Positions 15,645-24,830 of a stretch of 52,465 nucleotides of DNA are shown one piece after another. A program made the translations under genes and the position numbers. Origin of the DNA: Chloroflexota bacterium (GTDB lineage: Bacteria > Chloroflexota > Dehalococcoidia > SHYD01). The DNA is taken from contig JACPQN010000134.1 of assembly GCA_016190485.1 (NCBI GenBank), positions 1 through 52,465 of the forward strand, read 5' to 3'. Positions within the stretch are counted from its first letter, which is position 1; each line of letters starts with the position of its first letter. The notes beneath the pieces were generated by a model. It did not search any database and was not told the origin of the DNA. It was given only the letters and a program-made list of their open reading frames with translations.

Positions 15645-16532
15645 TTAGCTCGTCGCCGGTTTCCTGTAGTCGATGATTGCTCCTGTCGGAAATACCGACG
15701 CCACGAGCTGCTTGGGTAGGAGCGAGAGGAAACTGCCTGCGATCGCGTAGAAGTGATTCGAATGATAAGGCGCATCCGTGCTTATGATGAGTGTGCTTGA
15801 GGGGAGATTGGCGCTTTCCACTGTTTTCCGCCATTGGCCATAAGATAGGAGACCCTCATGGATTCCTAGGCCGTGTTCACGGGTCGATGCGTCACGATGA
15901 AACAACCAAACGAAATGACCCGGCACCGAAGGTTCGAGAAAGACCATTCGACCCCCCGGCCGGAGAATTCGGGCACTTTCGCTGAGAATGCGGCTCGGCT
16001 CATTGGAGTGGTGTATGAAAAGTTCACCAAAGATGTAATCAACGGTCTCGTCCTTGAACGGCAGGTCTTCGGCAGCTATTGCCGCAAGGAAGTCTGGTTG
16101 TTGCGGAAAAGCCTTGAGGACCGGTCTCGCCTTGTTGCGCAGCGTGTTGACTGCCACGTCTGTGGCGTACACGACCGATTCCGCCCAAGTAGATTTGACG
16201 ATACCCGACGCATAGCAGCTACCGCCTCCCAGTTCTAAGAAGCGTCCTGGACCAAAGCGGGGCAGTATCTCCTTTTCAAAGCGGTGCACGTACGGGAATC
16301 TCGTCAGCCAAAGCCATGGCGCGATCCTGGTGCGCTCAGCCTCGGGAGCTCCATCTGCATACTCGTATTCTTCAGCCAGTCTTGGATCGGCGGGATCAAA
16401 CGGGCGTCGTAGATCGAGAATGCCGTCAACAACAGGAATGGTGTGGCCATTGACGCAGCGAACCTCGCCATCCTCAGTTGTCAGATCGCCGTGACATAGC
16501 ACACAGCGAAGCACTTTTACTTCGACGCGCAT
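15645..16532 (-). CDS. SAM-dependent methyltransferase with N-terminal zinc ribbon
   Basis: Class I methyltransferase of 295 aa. An N-terminal Trm112-like knuckle has LRCVLCHGDL and VRCVNGH (CxxC plus C/H). The SAM-binding motif I is FLELGGGSCYASG, motif II-III region AIAAEDLPFKDETVDYIFG and the post-motif LRPGGRMVFLEPSVPG. ATG 16532 has AAGG about 7 nt upstream; a TTG at 16553 is the alternative. Base composition is visibly richer in A and T than the genes on both sides, and codon choice differs (many AAT, ATT, GAA), which suggests recent acquisition into the operon. Probable role: O-methylation or terminal capping of a glycan. Confidence 0.87.
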   Translation of the reverse strand: MRVEVKVLRCVLCHGDLTTEDGEVRCVNGHTIPVVDGILDLRRPFDPADPRLAEEYEYADGAPEAERTRIAPWLWLTRFPYVHRFEKEILPRFGPGRFLELGGGSCYASGIVKSTWAESVVYATDVAVNTLRNKARPVLKAFPQQPDFLAAIAAEDLPFKDETVDYIFGELFIHHSNEPSRILSESARILRPGGRMVFLEPSVPGHFVWLFHRDASTREHGLGIHEGLLSYGQWRKTVESANLPSSTLIISTDAPYHSNHFYAIAGSFLSLLPKQLVASVFPTGAIIDYRKPATS

Positions 16533-16615
16533 CTTATTGCCTTCAAAATCCAACGCTGTTCGATGGTTGTTGACTGGGATCTGTCACTCACCATGAGCGA
16601 TGCCTCCACAGTCTG

Positions 16616-18277
16616 TTAGCGCTGATAGGGTGTCTGGGCACGCAGGCGATAGAGCTGAGCCGTGCCGCTGTCGTAGACTCTGTTCTCTCCGGCCGTGGGC
16701 GGCAGCGGCTCACCCAGGCGGGAACTCTGCGAGCGAATGACGTCTGTCACCAGGAAGGCGCGGGTCTGGGGCTTTGGCCGATAGACGTCCCAGGTGTTGT
16801 GCCGCGTCGATTCACCTACGGCGATGGCGTAGGCCGTCTTCAGCCGCTCGTCCAGGCCTACCCAGACGCTCTCGCTCTGGTGGCGCTGGTCGGCCCAGCG
16901 GAGGGCCTGCAGCTCCAGCGCGGTGTAGAAGGTCCACTTGTTGCTGAGGATGGGTTCGTTGGTGGCCTTGAGGAGGGCGAGCCCCGCCAGCGCCGCCAGG
17001 GAGAATCTGGCCACCAGGCCCCCAAGGCGGCCAGGGCGCCATTGCGTGATCGCGCCGGCGACCAGCGGGGTGGCCACCATGGCGAAGGAAGGGAAGGAGC
17101 GGTGCTGGAGGTTGCCACCCAGAAGCTCCGTACGGTCGCTCAGGATGGCCAGGCCGCCCTGGAGGGCAAAGGCGCCATACAGGAGCCACAGCAGCCACTG
17201 AGCCAGGGTCTGGGGCTGGCGGTCTCCCCGGATCACCCAGCGCCATCCCAGCCAGAGCCACACGGCCGCGGAGGCCGCGATCAGCAGGTAATCCTCTATG
17301 CTGACCAGGAAGTACACTGGGAGGCTGATCCAGCCCTCTACCAGGTACAGGTAGGGGTTCACCCCCACGTCGGTCTGGGTGGTCAGGTAGAGGGCTGCAA
17401 CCCGCTGCTGGAGAAGCTCAAAGGCCTCCAGCCCGTGGCGTGCGGGGGGGTACAGGAAGAACACAAAGATGAAGCCGAGGCACACCACCGCCAGGGACAC
17501 CGTGGCCAGCCGGGCGGCGGCGTCGCTGCCCAAAGCCCAGAGACCAGCCCAGAGGCGACCAACGGCCCAGGCGGCGCCCATGGCAGTGGCAATGGCCACC
17601 ACGAAGGAGATCCCGAAGAGGGCGTTGGTCGCGATGAGGGCATACGAAGTGAGGTAGAAGAGGCCGGCGTAGACCGCAAAACGTCCCGGGCGCTCCCGAA
17701 AGCGGAAACTGCGCACCAGCAGCCAGAGGCTTACCAGCATGAACAGGCGCAGCTCCCGCTCGTGGCTGCCCCGCAGGATCACGAAGAGGAACTCGGGCTG
17801 GAGGAAGAGCAGCAAAGTGGCGAGGGTCGCGGTGCTGCGGCTGCCCGAGAGCTCCCGGTAGAGCGCCCAGGCGGGGAAGACCAGCAGCACGGAGACCAGG
17901 GGAAACACCGCCTGGAGCAGGAACGAGAAGTCAATGCCGGTAAAGGCCAGCAGGGCGTTGGTGATCACACCGTGAGCATAGCCATGGGGATAGACCTGGC
18001 CAGTGCTGGGCACCAGGTCTGCGCTCTGGGCCATGGACCGGACTGCCAGGGCCTGCAGGGCGCTGTCGGTCTCGGCCCACTGGCCCCAGGAGCGGACGAC
18101 GAAATAGGTGGCGGCCAGCAAGGCATAGGTGAGGAGCAGGATGAGCGGTGTCCATAGGCCCCGCATGCCCGAGGGTGTCGCACCGGCTGGGGGGGCGTCG
18201 CCGCGCTGCTCCGGGTCTTTAGCCAGTCTGACCGTGCCCAACGCGCTATCTCCCGAAGCTGACTTGATCTGGCGCAT
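16616..18277 (-). CDS. large polytopic membrane protein, GT-C-like
   Basis: A 553-aa protein with roughly a dozen transmembrane helices (from residue about 42 to 450) and a soluble C-terminal region. An acidic/aromatic first outer loop (VVRSWGQWAETDSAL, 61-75) and the PHGYAHG segment that follows resemble the first-loop arrangement of GT-C glycosyltransferases that use lipid-linked sugars, but I see no diagnostic DxD, so this is an inference. The C-terminal part contains WVGLDERLKTAYAI and DVYRPKPQTRAFLV. The ATG at 18277 lies within the end of the flippase gene (32-nt overlap); ATG 18166 is an alternative start. Confidence 0.72.
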   Translation of the reverse strand: MRQIKSASGDSALGTVRLAKDPEQRGDAPPAGATPSGMRGLWTPLILLLTYALLAATYFVVRSWGQWAETDSALQALAVRSMAQSADLVPSTGQVYPHGYAHGVITNALLAFTGIDFSFLLQAVFPLVSVLLVFPAWALYRELSGSRSTATLATLLLFLQPEFLFVILRGSHERELRLFMLVSLWLLVRSFRFRERPGRFAVYAGLFYLTSYALIATNALFGISFVVAIATAMGAAWAVGRLWAGLWALGSDAAARLATVSLAVVCLGFIFVFFLYPPARHGLEAFELLQQRVAALYLTTQTDVGVNPYLYLVEGWISLPVYFLVSIEDYLLIAASAAVWLWLGWRWVIRGDRQPQTLAQWLLWLLYGAFALQGGLAILSDRTELLGGNLQHRSFPSFAMVATPLVAGAITQWRPGRLGGLVARFSLAALAGLALLKATNEPILSNKWTFYTALELQALRWADQRHQSESVWVGLDERLKTAYAIAVGESTRHNTWDVYRPKPQTRAFLVTDVIRSQSSRLGEPLPPTAGENRVYDSGTAQLYRLRAQTPYQR

Positions 18278-21200
18278 TGTCGTCGGTCTGTTCGAGGCGC
18301 ACCTGCGCCCATAATGCGCCCGCGAGAGCCACGGCTGCCAGAAACACCAGACCTATCGCGATCCAGACCGTGGTGGCCAGGCCCTGGGCCGCCAACAGGA
18401 CATCAGCGCCGCTGGAGGGCGCTGCCGCCACCGTGAGTTGCAGCGGCGGAGAGACCGCATCGCTCTCCCCCAGAGCTGCCCGGAGCGCCCAGTCTCCGCT
18501 CTGGCGAGGCGTCCACAGCCATGTAACCTCGGCCGTCTCTCCGCCCAGGACGGCCAGGCTCACCTTTCCCAGGGCGGGCGCGACGGCGCTGCCGCCGGCT
18601 CGCAGAGCGCTGGCGATCAGGGGGTACGCCTGGCCCACGACTCTGGCCGCGTAGAGGTCCACCGTCACCCCTTCCGCATCGGCGTCGCCCAGGTTGTGCA
18701 GGGTGGTCCGCACCTGCACCGGGCGGAGGGCGGCCAGCTCGTCAGCTATTACCTCCAGGGGCCCCAGCTCCAACCGCGCTGGACGGTGGGGTTGAGCGGT
18801 GTAGCCTCCAGCGGGGTGGTAGGAGACGGTGTAGGTCCCGGGGGCCAGCCCGGCGGCCCAGGGGACGGTAGCAGGCCCGGCCTCCGCCAGGGTGAGCACA
18901 AAGCGGAAGCCCTGCGCGGTGCGGCGGAGCTTGCTGAGGCTCGCCCGAGGGATCAGCACCTCTGGCCCGGAGAGCTGCCGGAACATGGCGGAGAGGTCCT
19001 CGGGAGCGAAGGCGGGTCGGTGCGCCCGCAGGGCCGCTCCCAGGCGGGACCACTCCTCCCGGCCGGTGGGTGGCGCTGTGACCAGCAGCGGTTCCTGTGA
19101 GACAACCTGCTTGACGCGGACACCTTGCGCATCGGCCAGGACCATCTGGTCCGCCGCCAGCGCCAGCGCCGAGATTTCCTGCCCGTCCTCCAGCACGCTC
19201 CAGTGGTTGATATAGTCGCCGCCGAGATTGCTATAGCGCAGCTCCTTGCCTCCGGGCAGACGCCACGCGCCTCGCTGTGCCTTGAGGAGGTGCAGCTTGC
19301 GATCCACCGGGCTGAGGTACAGGTAAGGCTGCCCCACGAGGCTCGTAGTGTACTGGGCGCGATATCCCACGGGTAGGTCGGGGGTGCTCACGTCGGGCTG
19401 CCCGGTTGAGAGCCCCGTGAGGTAGGTGCGCCAGATGCTCAGCACGTCGACCGGGCTCTCGTAGATGCCCTCTGAGGTCCACACGCCAGGCTCGGGCGCG
19501 ACGAAGCCCGCGATATCCCACCGGTTGTCTACGACCCACCTGGGAAACTCCTGGTAGGGGACCGTCGCCACCGTCAGCGCGCCCAGGCGCACGGTGGTGG
19601 TGATGGGGTTGCGCCCGATGAGGTCCAGCTTGAAGTCCCAGGTGTGGTCGTGATCCTGGTCCCAGGAGTAGCGGATGAGCTGGGTGGCGCCATCATACCG
19701 GCCGCTGTTGAAGAAGGGATCGGAAGGGCCGTAGAACTCCTGCCGGATGGCCAGGTCGGGGTAGCCATCGCCGGCGCCGGCCAGGTCGTAGAAGGCGAAG
19801 GGGTTCTCGAAGTTGGCATAGGCGCTGGCGGCGCCAAAGGGCGAGAGGGAGTAGATGAACCAGTTGTTGGCGCCGCCCCGTGACGACACAACTTCCCCGA
19901 TGAAGCTGATTCTGCCGGTTTCCCAGTTCACCTGGATGGGCGGGTCCGTGGCGTTGTAGTCCTTGACGACGCCGAAGACGCGCGCGCCCAGGTGGGGCCA
20001 GAAGAGGAAGCCGGTGGCGGGAGGCTCTCCCTTGGGGTTGACCATGACCAGAGAGCGTATCACCGCGGAGCTGCTGGGCAGCGGGGGAAAAGCGTTGATC
20101 ACCTGATAGTCGGCGCGGCCGTCCCGGTTGTCGTCCCGCACCTGGAGCTCGAAGTCCAGGGTGCGGTCGTTGCGCAGCGTCTGCAGGAAGACGCTGGAGC
20201 CGAAGCTGGCCTGTACCGGGCCGTTGACGGAGATGTCTAGATTGTAGTTCACCGTGTCGCCCCGGAGCCACCAGCCCTCGGGCGCTCGCACCTGAACGGT
20301 GGGGAACCGCCCCTCGTTGGGAGCAGGCAAGCGGTCCTTAAGAATAAACGCGACCTGGCCGTCACCGTCCTGGTCGTCGTAGAGATCGGCCACCAGGCCG
20401 GCGCCCCGAGCATCGGGGTGAAAGTCGATGATCAGGCTGGCCCGCCCGCTGGCGCCCGCGTCGAAAAGCCAGAGGGCGTTGGCCATGTTGAGGTGCGTGC
20501 GCCAGTCGGTGGTCTGAGGCTCCTGGGACCGGGGAAACACCAGCAAGCGGTCGCGGGCCGATGCGAAGCCGGGCGCACAGTCGATGGTGAGCTGGCCGTG
20601 GCTCCCGCCGCTCGGCTGCCATGTCCCGGCGCAGGCCGCCGTGGAGTCAGCGTAGGCGGCAGCGCGCAGCCTCTCTGGAGGGACGGCGAGGGCAGTGGCT
20701 GCCACCAGCAGCGCCGCAAGGGCCAGGCGCAGCGGCTGGAGCGCCCCTTCGGAGGTCGCTCGCCTGACCCCGAAGGCCCAGACCACCAGGGCGGCCAGGG
20801 ACCCCAGGGTGTGCCCGGCGCCCAGAATCCATAGCGGCAGGTCCGGCATTGTGATGGTGATACCCACCGCCGCGCCCAGCAGCGCCAGTTGCACTCCGGC
20901 GCCCAGGAGCGCGAGGCGGCCCTTGCCCAGGGGCACCAGCGTCCACGCCAGAAGCTGGCCCATGGTCAGGAGCCCCGCCGCCGGCGCCATGCTCACCAGG
21001 GGCGCAGCGCCGGGCAGGTACTTGGAGGTGTACAGGAGATCGATGAGCGTGGCCGCTCCCAGCCCCAGCACTAGCGATGACGTCACGCTGGCCAGAGCCA
21101 GCGGGCGGGCAAAGGCGCCCAGCCAGAGACGCACTCCGTTGGGAGCGCCTCCCGCAGCCAGGCGGCACAGCTCCGGATAGTACTGGTAAGCCACGACGGT

Positions 21201-22004
21201 GCTGGAGGCCGTGGCGGGCAGCAGCACCAGGGACAGCGCGACGGATATAGAGGCAGCGTCCTCGAAGCGGTCCAGCCCCCCCAGGGCCAGGAGGGCCAGC
21301 GCTCCGTAGGGGGCAAGCAGGAGGCTGAGGGCGTAGACCTGCCCGGAGGCCGCAGTAACGGTCTTCCAGTACTGCCGGCCAAAGCTCCAGGGCCGGTCGG
21401 GGTTCACGAGGTACTTCAGCGTCTGGGGGAGCGCGCCGATGAACGGGAGCGTCGCCGTTGCGGCCATGGCGAGGTACACGCGCTCTGGCGCTTCTCTTGC
21501 CCAGAGCGCCACCACCAGCAGGTAGAGCAAGGCCTGTCCCGCCAGAAGCCCAGCGGCCAAGCGCGCTCGTCCCAGGCCCTGGAGGATCCCGAGGGCAAAG
21601 CTGCCGAGCAGCGCGATGGCCGCCGCCAGGCCGGCCGCCGCTCCGATGAGGTTTCCCAGGGCCAGGGCCGCCCCGGCCAGGGCGAGCAGTACCACCAGGG
21701 CGCTCAAGCGCAGCGTCACCAGCGCGGAGACGCGTCCGGCCGTATCGCCGGCGTGCTCAGCGGCCTGGGCGCGCGCTACCTCCGCGCTGACCTGGGTCGA
21801 GAGGCCCAGGCTGCCCAGGAGCACGACCAGCCCATACACGGAGAAGAAATAGGCAACCTGCCCAAAGTGGGTAGGGTCGAGGGTGCGGGCCACCACCAGT
21901 CCCGAGAGGGCCATGGCGGCCTGGGCCACCACACTGGCGCCGCCTACCAGCGCCATGGTGGTGCGGGCGCCTCGGCCCAGGGTCTCGGCAGGGCTCAGGG
22001 TCAT
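18246..22004 (-). CDS. Wzx-type flippase fused to giant extracytoplasmic domain
   Basis: A 1252-aa protein. Residues 1 to about 450 form a polysaccharide flippase of the MATE-like Wzx type with about twelve to fourteen helices (VVARTLDPTHFGQVAYFFSV is the classic first-helix block; FLIPPASE-like LLYTSKYLPGA near 320). Residues about 460-1205 are extracytoplasmic, with acidic calcium-type loops DDQDGDGQ, DDNRDGRADY and DQDHDHTWDF. Near 1085-1195 a CARDB-like domain occurs (RPVQVRTTLHNLGDADAEGV, GETAEVTWLWTP, GDWALRAALG). A final transmembrane helix lies near 1212-1232 with a short cytoplasmic tail. Ordinary Wzx proteins are 400-500 aa and lack such an ectodomain. It overlaps the upstream methyltransferase stop by 4 nt (ATGA). 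Confidence 0.85.
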   Translation of the reverse strand: MTLSPAETLGRGARTTMALVGGASVVAQAAMALSGLVVARTLDPTHFGQVAYFFSVYGLVVLLGSLGLSTQVSAEVARAQAAEHAGDTAGRVSALVTLRLSALVVLLALAGAALALGNLIGAAAGLAAAIALLGSFALGILQGLGRARLAAGLLAGQALLYLLVVALWAREAPERVYLAMAATATLPFIGALPQTLKYLVNPDRPWSFGRQYWKTVTAASGQVYALSLLLAPYGALALLALGGLDRFEDAASISVALSLVLLPATASSTVVAYQYYPELCRLAAGGAPNGVRLWLGAFARPLALASVTSSLVLGLGAATLIDLLYTSKYLPGAAPLVSMAPAAGLLTMGQLLAWTLVPLGKGRLALLGAGVQLALLGAAVGITITMPDLPLWILGAGHTLGSLAALVVWAFGVRRATSEGALQPLRLALAALLVAATALAVPPERLRAAAYADSTAACAGTWQPSGGSHGQLTIDCAPGFASARDRLLVFPRSQEPQTTDWRTHLNMANALWLFDAGASGRASLIIDFHPDARGAGLVADLYDDQDGDGQVAFILKDRLPAPNEGRFPTVQVRAPEGWWLRGDTVNYNLDISVNGPVQASFGSSVFLQTLRNDRTLDFELQVRDDNRDGRADYQVINAFPPLPSSSAVIRSLVMVNPKGEPPATGFLFWPHLGARVFGVVKDYNATDPPIQVNWETGRISFIGEVVSSRGGANNWFIYSLSPFGAASAYANFENPFAFYDLAGAGDGYPDLAIRQEFYGPSDPFFNSGRYDGATQLIRYSWDQDHDHTWDFKLDLIGRNPITTTVRLGALTVATVPYQEFPRWVVDNRWDIAGFVAPEPGVWTSEGIYESPVDVLSIWRTYLTGLSTGQPDVSTPDLPVGYRAQYTTSLVGQPYLYLSPVDRKLHLLKAQRGAWRLPGGKELRYSNLGGDYINHWSVLEDGQEISALALAADQMVLADAQGVRVKQVVSQEPLLVTAPPTGREEWSRLGAALRAHRPAFAPEDLSAMFRQLSGPEVLIPRASLSKLRRTAQGFRFVLTLAEAGPATVPWAAGLAPGTYTVSYHPAGGYTAQPHRPARLELGPLEVIADELAALRPVQVRTTLHNLGDADAEGVTVDLYAARVVGQAYPLIASALRAGGSAVAPALGKVSLAVLGGETAEVTWLWTPRQSGDWALRAALGESDAVSPPLQLTVAAAPSSGADVLLAAQGLATTVWIAIGLVFLAAVALAGALWAQVRLEQTDDNAPDQVSFGR

Positions 22005-22834
22005 GGCGCAGTACAGACGAACATGAGACGATACTTGAGCCAGGGCGGCGCTACCAGGCCCATGCTGCCCTCAAGCACCCGCTGGAGGGCTCGCATCCAG
22101 GGCACGCCTGGCACCCACAGCATGGGCAGCACCTGGGCGCCGTGGACGCCAACGATCCGGAACCCCGCCTTGGCCAGCATGCTGCGGGCGTCTCTGGGCG
22201 TGTACATCGCCTCATAGGGCCAATCGCCGCGCCGCAGTGCCAGGGGCGTGGTCAACTGGAGGAGCCAGTGGCGGGCCCGCGGCAATCGCTCCAAGGAGCC
22301 AGCCAGCCCGCGCAGGTGGTACCAGGGGAAATAGGCCCACAGGTTGCGGATGGTCACAAAGAACAGGCCCCCCGGCCGCAGTGTGGCCCGGACGTTTGCC
22401 AGGGCCGGATGGGGGCTCGCAAGAAAATCCATCACGGTGGTCATGAGCACCACGTCCTGGGTCTCGGGCAGCGGCGCTTCCTCGATGTCATGCAAGAGCA
22501 GGCGTGCGCCAGGCGCCCGGGGCGCCGCCAGCTTCAGGGAAGCCTGTGAGAAGTCTGTCCCCAGGAGTCGCCCATACCCCAGGCCGGCGAGTCGCTCCAG
22601 GAGCGCGCCGGGGCCGCAGCCTACGTCGGCGATAGAGGCATCTTTGGCGAGATGATAGTGGGAGAACACGCCAACTACCCAGTCGTAGAAGTCGGGCAGG
22701 TTCTCCATGGCGGGCGCCATGCGATCAAAACGGGCGATCAGGGGAGACTTTCGGCGCATGGTGATGCTCTCAGTCTCACCCGAGAGCGCCGTAGCCGGCT
22801 CGTGCGGATGCGCTACTTGCCTGTCGGCCTGCAT
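22001..22834 (-). CDS. SAM-dependent methyltransferase, class I
   Basis: Predicted methyltransferase of up to 277 aa. SAM motif I is ADVGCGPGALLERLAGLG, followed by LLGTDFSQASLKLA, and the strand after motif III is LRPGGLFFVTIRN. The membrane-proximal tail WLKYRLMFVC is hydrophobic. It is a paralogue of the gene just upstream (22813-23619): both share FYDWV/FYAWV, the WPWYY/FPWYH segment and a TPRDARSML/VKDVRRFL block. ATG 22834 overlaps the upstream gene by 22 nt; ATG 22759 is an alternative start. Its stop overlaps the flippase ATG, so the two are translationally coupled. Confidence 0.86.
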   Translation of the reverse strand: MQADRQVAHPHEPATALSGETESITMRRKSPLIARFDRMAPAMENLPDFYDWVVGVFSHYHLAKDASIADVGCGPGALLERLAGLGYGRLLGTDFSQASLKLAAPRAPGARLLLHDIEEAPLPETQDVVLMTTVMDFLASPHPALANVRATLRPGGLFFVTIRNLWAYFPWYHLRGLAGSLERLPRARHWLLQLTTPLALRRGDWPYEAMYTPRDARSMLAKAGFRIVGVHGAQVLPMLWVPGVPWMRALQRVLEGSMGLVAPPWLKYRLMFVCTAP

Positions 22835-23619
22835 ATCAGCATGTACCTATAACACAGCCGCTTCGGCAGAACGGGGGCCAGATGACGGTCCACCCAGTCC
22901 ATTAGCAGCTCCGTCCACCTGAGCCCGCTGATCCGCAGCATCGGCCACAGCCGCATGCCGTCTTCCTGGATGACCTGGAAGCCCGCATGGCCTAAGAACC
23001 TGCGCACGTCCTTCACCGAGTAGGCGTGATCGATGGGCTGGGTCGAGCGCATCTCGTAGGGCAGGGTAAACCAGGTGAACCAGTGGCGTAGCCGTCCGTT
23101 CTTCGGCAGGTAGGGCAGCAGGAGCCTGCCCAGATAGTACCAAGGCCAGAAGGCGTCTTGGTTGGGGAAGGTGAGTAGCAGGTGGCCACCATCTGCCAGG
23201 GAGGCCGCTACGTTCTGGAGGGCGAGGACGGGGTCTGTCACGTGCTCAATAACCTCGGTGAGCAGCGCCACATCGAAGCGGCCTGCAGGGCCCTCCAGCA
23301 CATTGTGCCGCCAGATGGTCGCGTGAGGAGCGGCCTTCTTGGATAGCTCCACACAGGCGGTGGAGAAGTCCGTTCCCGAGAGGTTCTTGAACCCGGCTGC
23401 CGCAAGCTCACGGAGCATCCGGCCCGTCCCGCAGCCTATGTCTATGATAGTCGCATCCGGCGCAACGTCCATCCCTGTCAGATGCTGTGCGACCCAGGCA
23501 TAGAACGCTGGGTAGAGCGCGGTATGCTCTGCCACGCTATCATATGCCTGGCTCAGCGCGTTCTGCAGGGCTGCTCGCTCCTCATTCTCAATGGACCCTA
23601 CGGATTGGTTACGCTGCAA
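22813..23619 (-). CDS. SAM-dependent methyltransferase, class I (paralogue)
   Basis: Methyltransferase of 268 aa. SAM motif I is IIDIGCGTGRMLRELAAAG, then LSGTDFSTACVELSKK, FDVALLTEVIEHVTDP and LADGGHLLLTFPNQD. The arrangement matches UbiE/Coq5-like type 11 methyltransferases found in glycan clusters. The start is a TTG at 23619 with GGAG about 9 nt upstream. It is somewhat less GC-rich than its flanks. It is paralogous to the next gene in the operon, so the pair may methylate two positions or two sugars of the same glycan. Confidence 0.86.
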   Translation of the reverse strand: MQRNQSVGSIENEERAALQNALSQAYDSVAEHTALYPAFYAWVAQHLTGMDVAPDATIIDIGCGTGRMLRELAAAGFKNLSGTDFSTACVELSKKAAPHATIWRHNVLEGPAGRFDVALLTEVIEHVTDPVLALQNVAASLADGGHLLLTFPNQDAFWPWYYLGRLLLPYLPKNGRLRHWFTWFTLPYEMRSTQPIDHAYSVKDVRRFLGHAGFQVIQEDGMRLWPMLRISGLRWTELLMDWVDRHLAPVLPKRLCYRYMLICRPTGK

Positions 23620-23648
23620 AGCGTTTTCTCCTTTTGCCGGGTCACACC

Positions 23649-24830
23649 CTAATGGGCCTGGCCTCCGGCAGGGGCCTGTACTTCTTTGCCGCGTACGACG
23701 GTCCGGTACACATCCCGTACTTGCTCCACCAGCCGATCCCAGTCCACGTTCTGGCGGGCGTAGGCGGCCGCTGCCTGGCCGAGGCGCTCCCCCAGGTGGG
23801 GGTCCACCAGCAGCCGCCCGAGCTGCTCCGCCAGCTCCCGGCTGGAGCCGGGGGCAAAGAGCAGCCCGGTGCGCCCGTGGTCCACGTGGTCCACGATCCC
23901 GCCGATGGCCGAGCCCACCACTGGCGCGCCACAGCCCATGGCCTGGAGCACCACCCGCGGGGAGCCGCCGCTGAGCCCCGAGAAGACAAAGATGTCCGCT
24001 GCCGAGTAATAGCGTGGCAGCTCCTTCAGGTCCACCCAGCCGTGCCAGGTGACCTGATCCCCGATGCCCAGCGCGCTGGCGAGGGCCTCCAGGCTGCCCC
24101 GCTCTGGGCCGTCACCCAGCACGTGGAGCTGGGCCGGTGTCCCCTGCTCCCGGAGCCGCGCCAGGGCCCGCAGGGTGATGTCCAGGCCGTTTTCCCTGGA
24201 GAGGCGGGCCGCAAAGAGGAGGACGGGCGGGTCTGCGGGCCAACCCAGGGCGGCCCTGGCGTCGGGCAGCCGGGCAAAGAGGGCGGTGTCGATCCCCAGG
24301 GACACCCGGCTGATGCGCTCGGGGCGGAACCCCGTGCGCTGCCACCACCAGGCCATCTCATCGCTGGTGGCGATGAGCCGGGCGCAGGTGGCGGCGGCCC
24401 GGCGGGCCGCCAGCTTATAGACCAGCGTGGTCACCGGGTCGTAGGGGTTGCCGCGGGCCACCCGCTGGTAGATGTTGCCGGGCTCGGTGAGGACCACCGG
24501 GGTGTCTTTCAGGAGCGTGCCCAGCACGGCGGCGGTCAGGTACTCGGGCACGTGGACGACGTCTAGTTGGCCGAGGCCCCGCAGCCGCCGGTAGGCGGAC
24601 AGGGCCAGCAGCAGGTGCCCAGCGATGTTCCGGTAGTTAATGGGAGGCAGCGGAAAGGTGTGCACCTGCACAGCCGGGTCGGGGAAGGTGGAAGCCCGGT
24701 AGGGCGCGACGACATGGACGTCCTCTCCCAGGCGGGCCAGGCGGCCCGCCATGTCCCATACCACGTCGCTGAGCCCGGTGGCGCCCGGCCTGGCGGGATC
24801 GCAGATGATGTCTACGAACGAGATGCGCAT
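23649..24830 (-). CDS. GT4-family glycosyltransferase
   Basis: Retaining GT-B glycosyltransferase of 393 aa. The N-terminal domain opens with MRISFVDIICDPARPGATG and contains DVVHVPEYL. The donor domain has LLFAARLSRENGLDITLRA, HVLGDGPERG, ADIFVFSGLSGGSPRVVLQAMG and CGAPVVGS. The glutamate normally found in the EGFG signature is replaced (SGGSPRVV), an unusual donor-site variant. The ATG overlaps the upstream GT4 stop by one base (TGATG). Confidence 0.9.
   Translation of the reverse strand: MRISFVDIICDPARPGATGLSDVVWDMAGRLARLGEDVHVVAPYRASTFPDPAVQVHTFPLPPINYRNIAGHLLLALSAYRRLRGLGQLDVVHVPEYLTAAVLGTLLKDTPVVLTEPGNIYQRVARGNPYDPVTTLVYKLAARRAAATCARLIATSDEMAWWWQRTGFRPERISRVSLGIDTALFARLPDARAALGWPADPPVLLFAARLSRENGLDITLRALARLREQGTPAQLHVLGDGPERGSLEALASALGIGDQVTWHGWVDLKELPRYYSAADIFVFSGLSGGSPRVVLQAMGCGAPVVGSAIGGIVDHVDHGRTGLLFAPGSSRELAEQLGRLLVDPHLGERLGQAAAAYARQNVDWDRLVEQVRDVYRTVVRGKEVQAPAGGQAH

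Noticed and set aside
16799-18157. Long plus-strand open frame (452 codons)
   Set aside because: Antisense to the polytopic membrane protein; rich in Gln/Gly/Glu as expected for the complement of hydrophobic codons.
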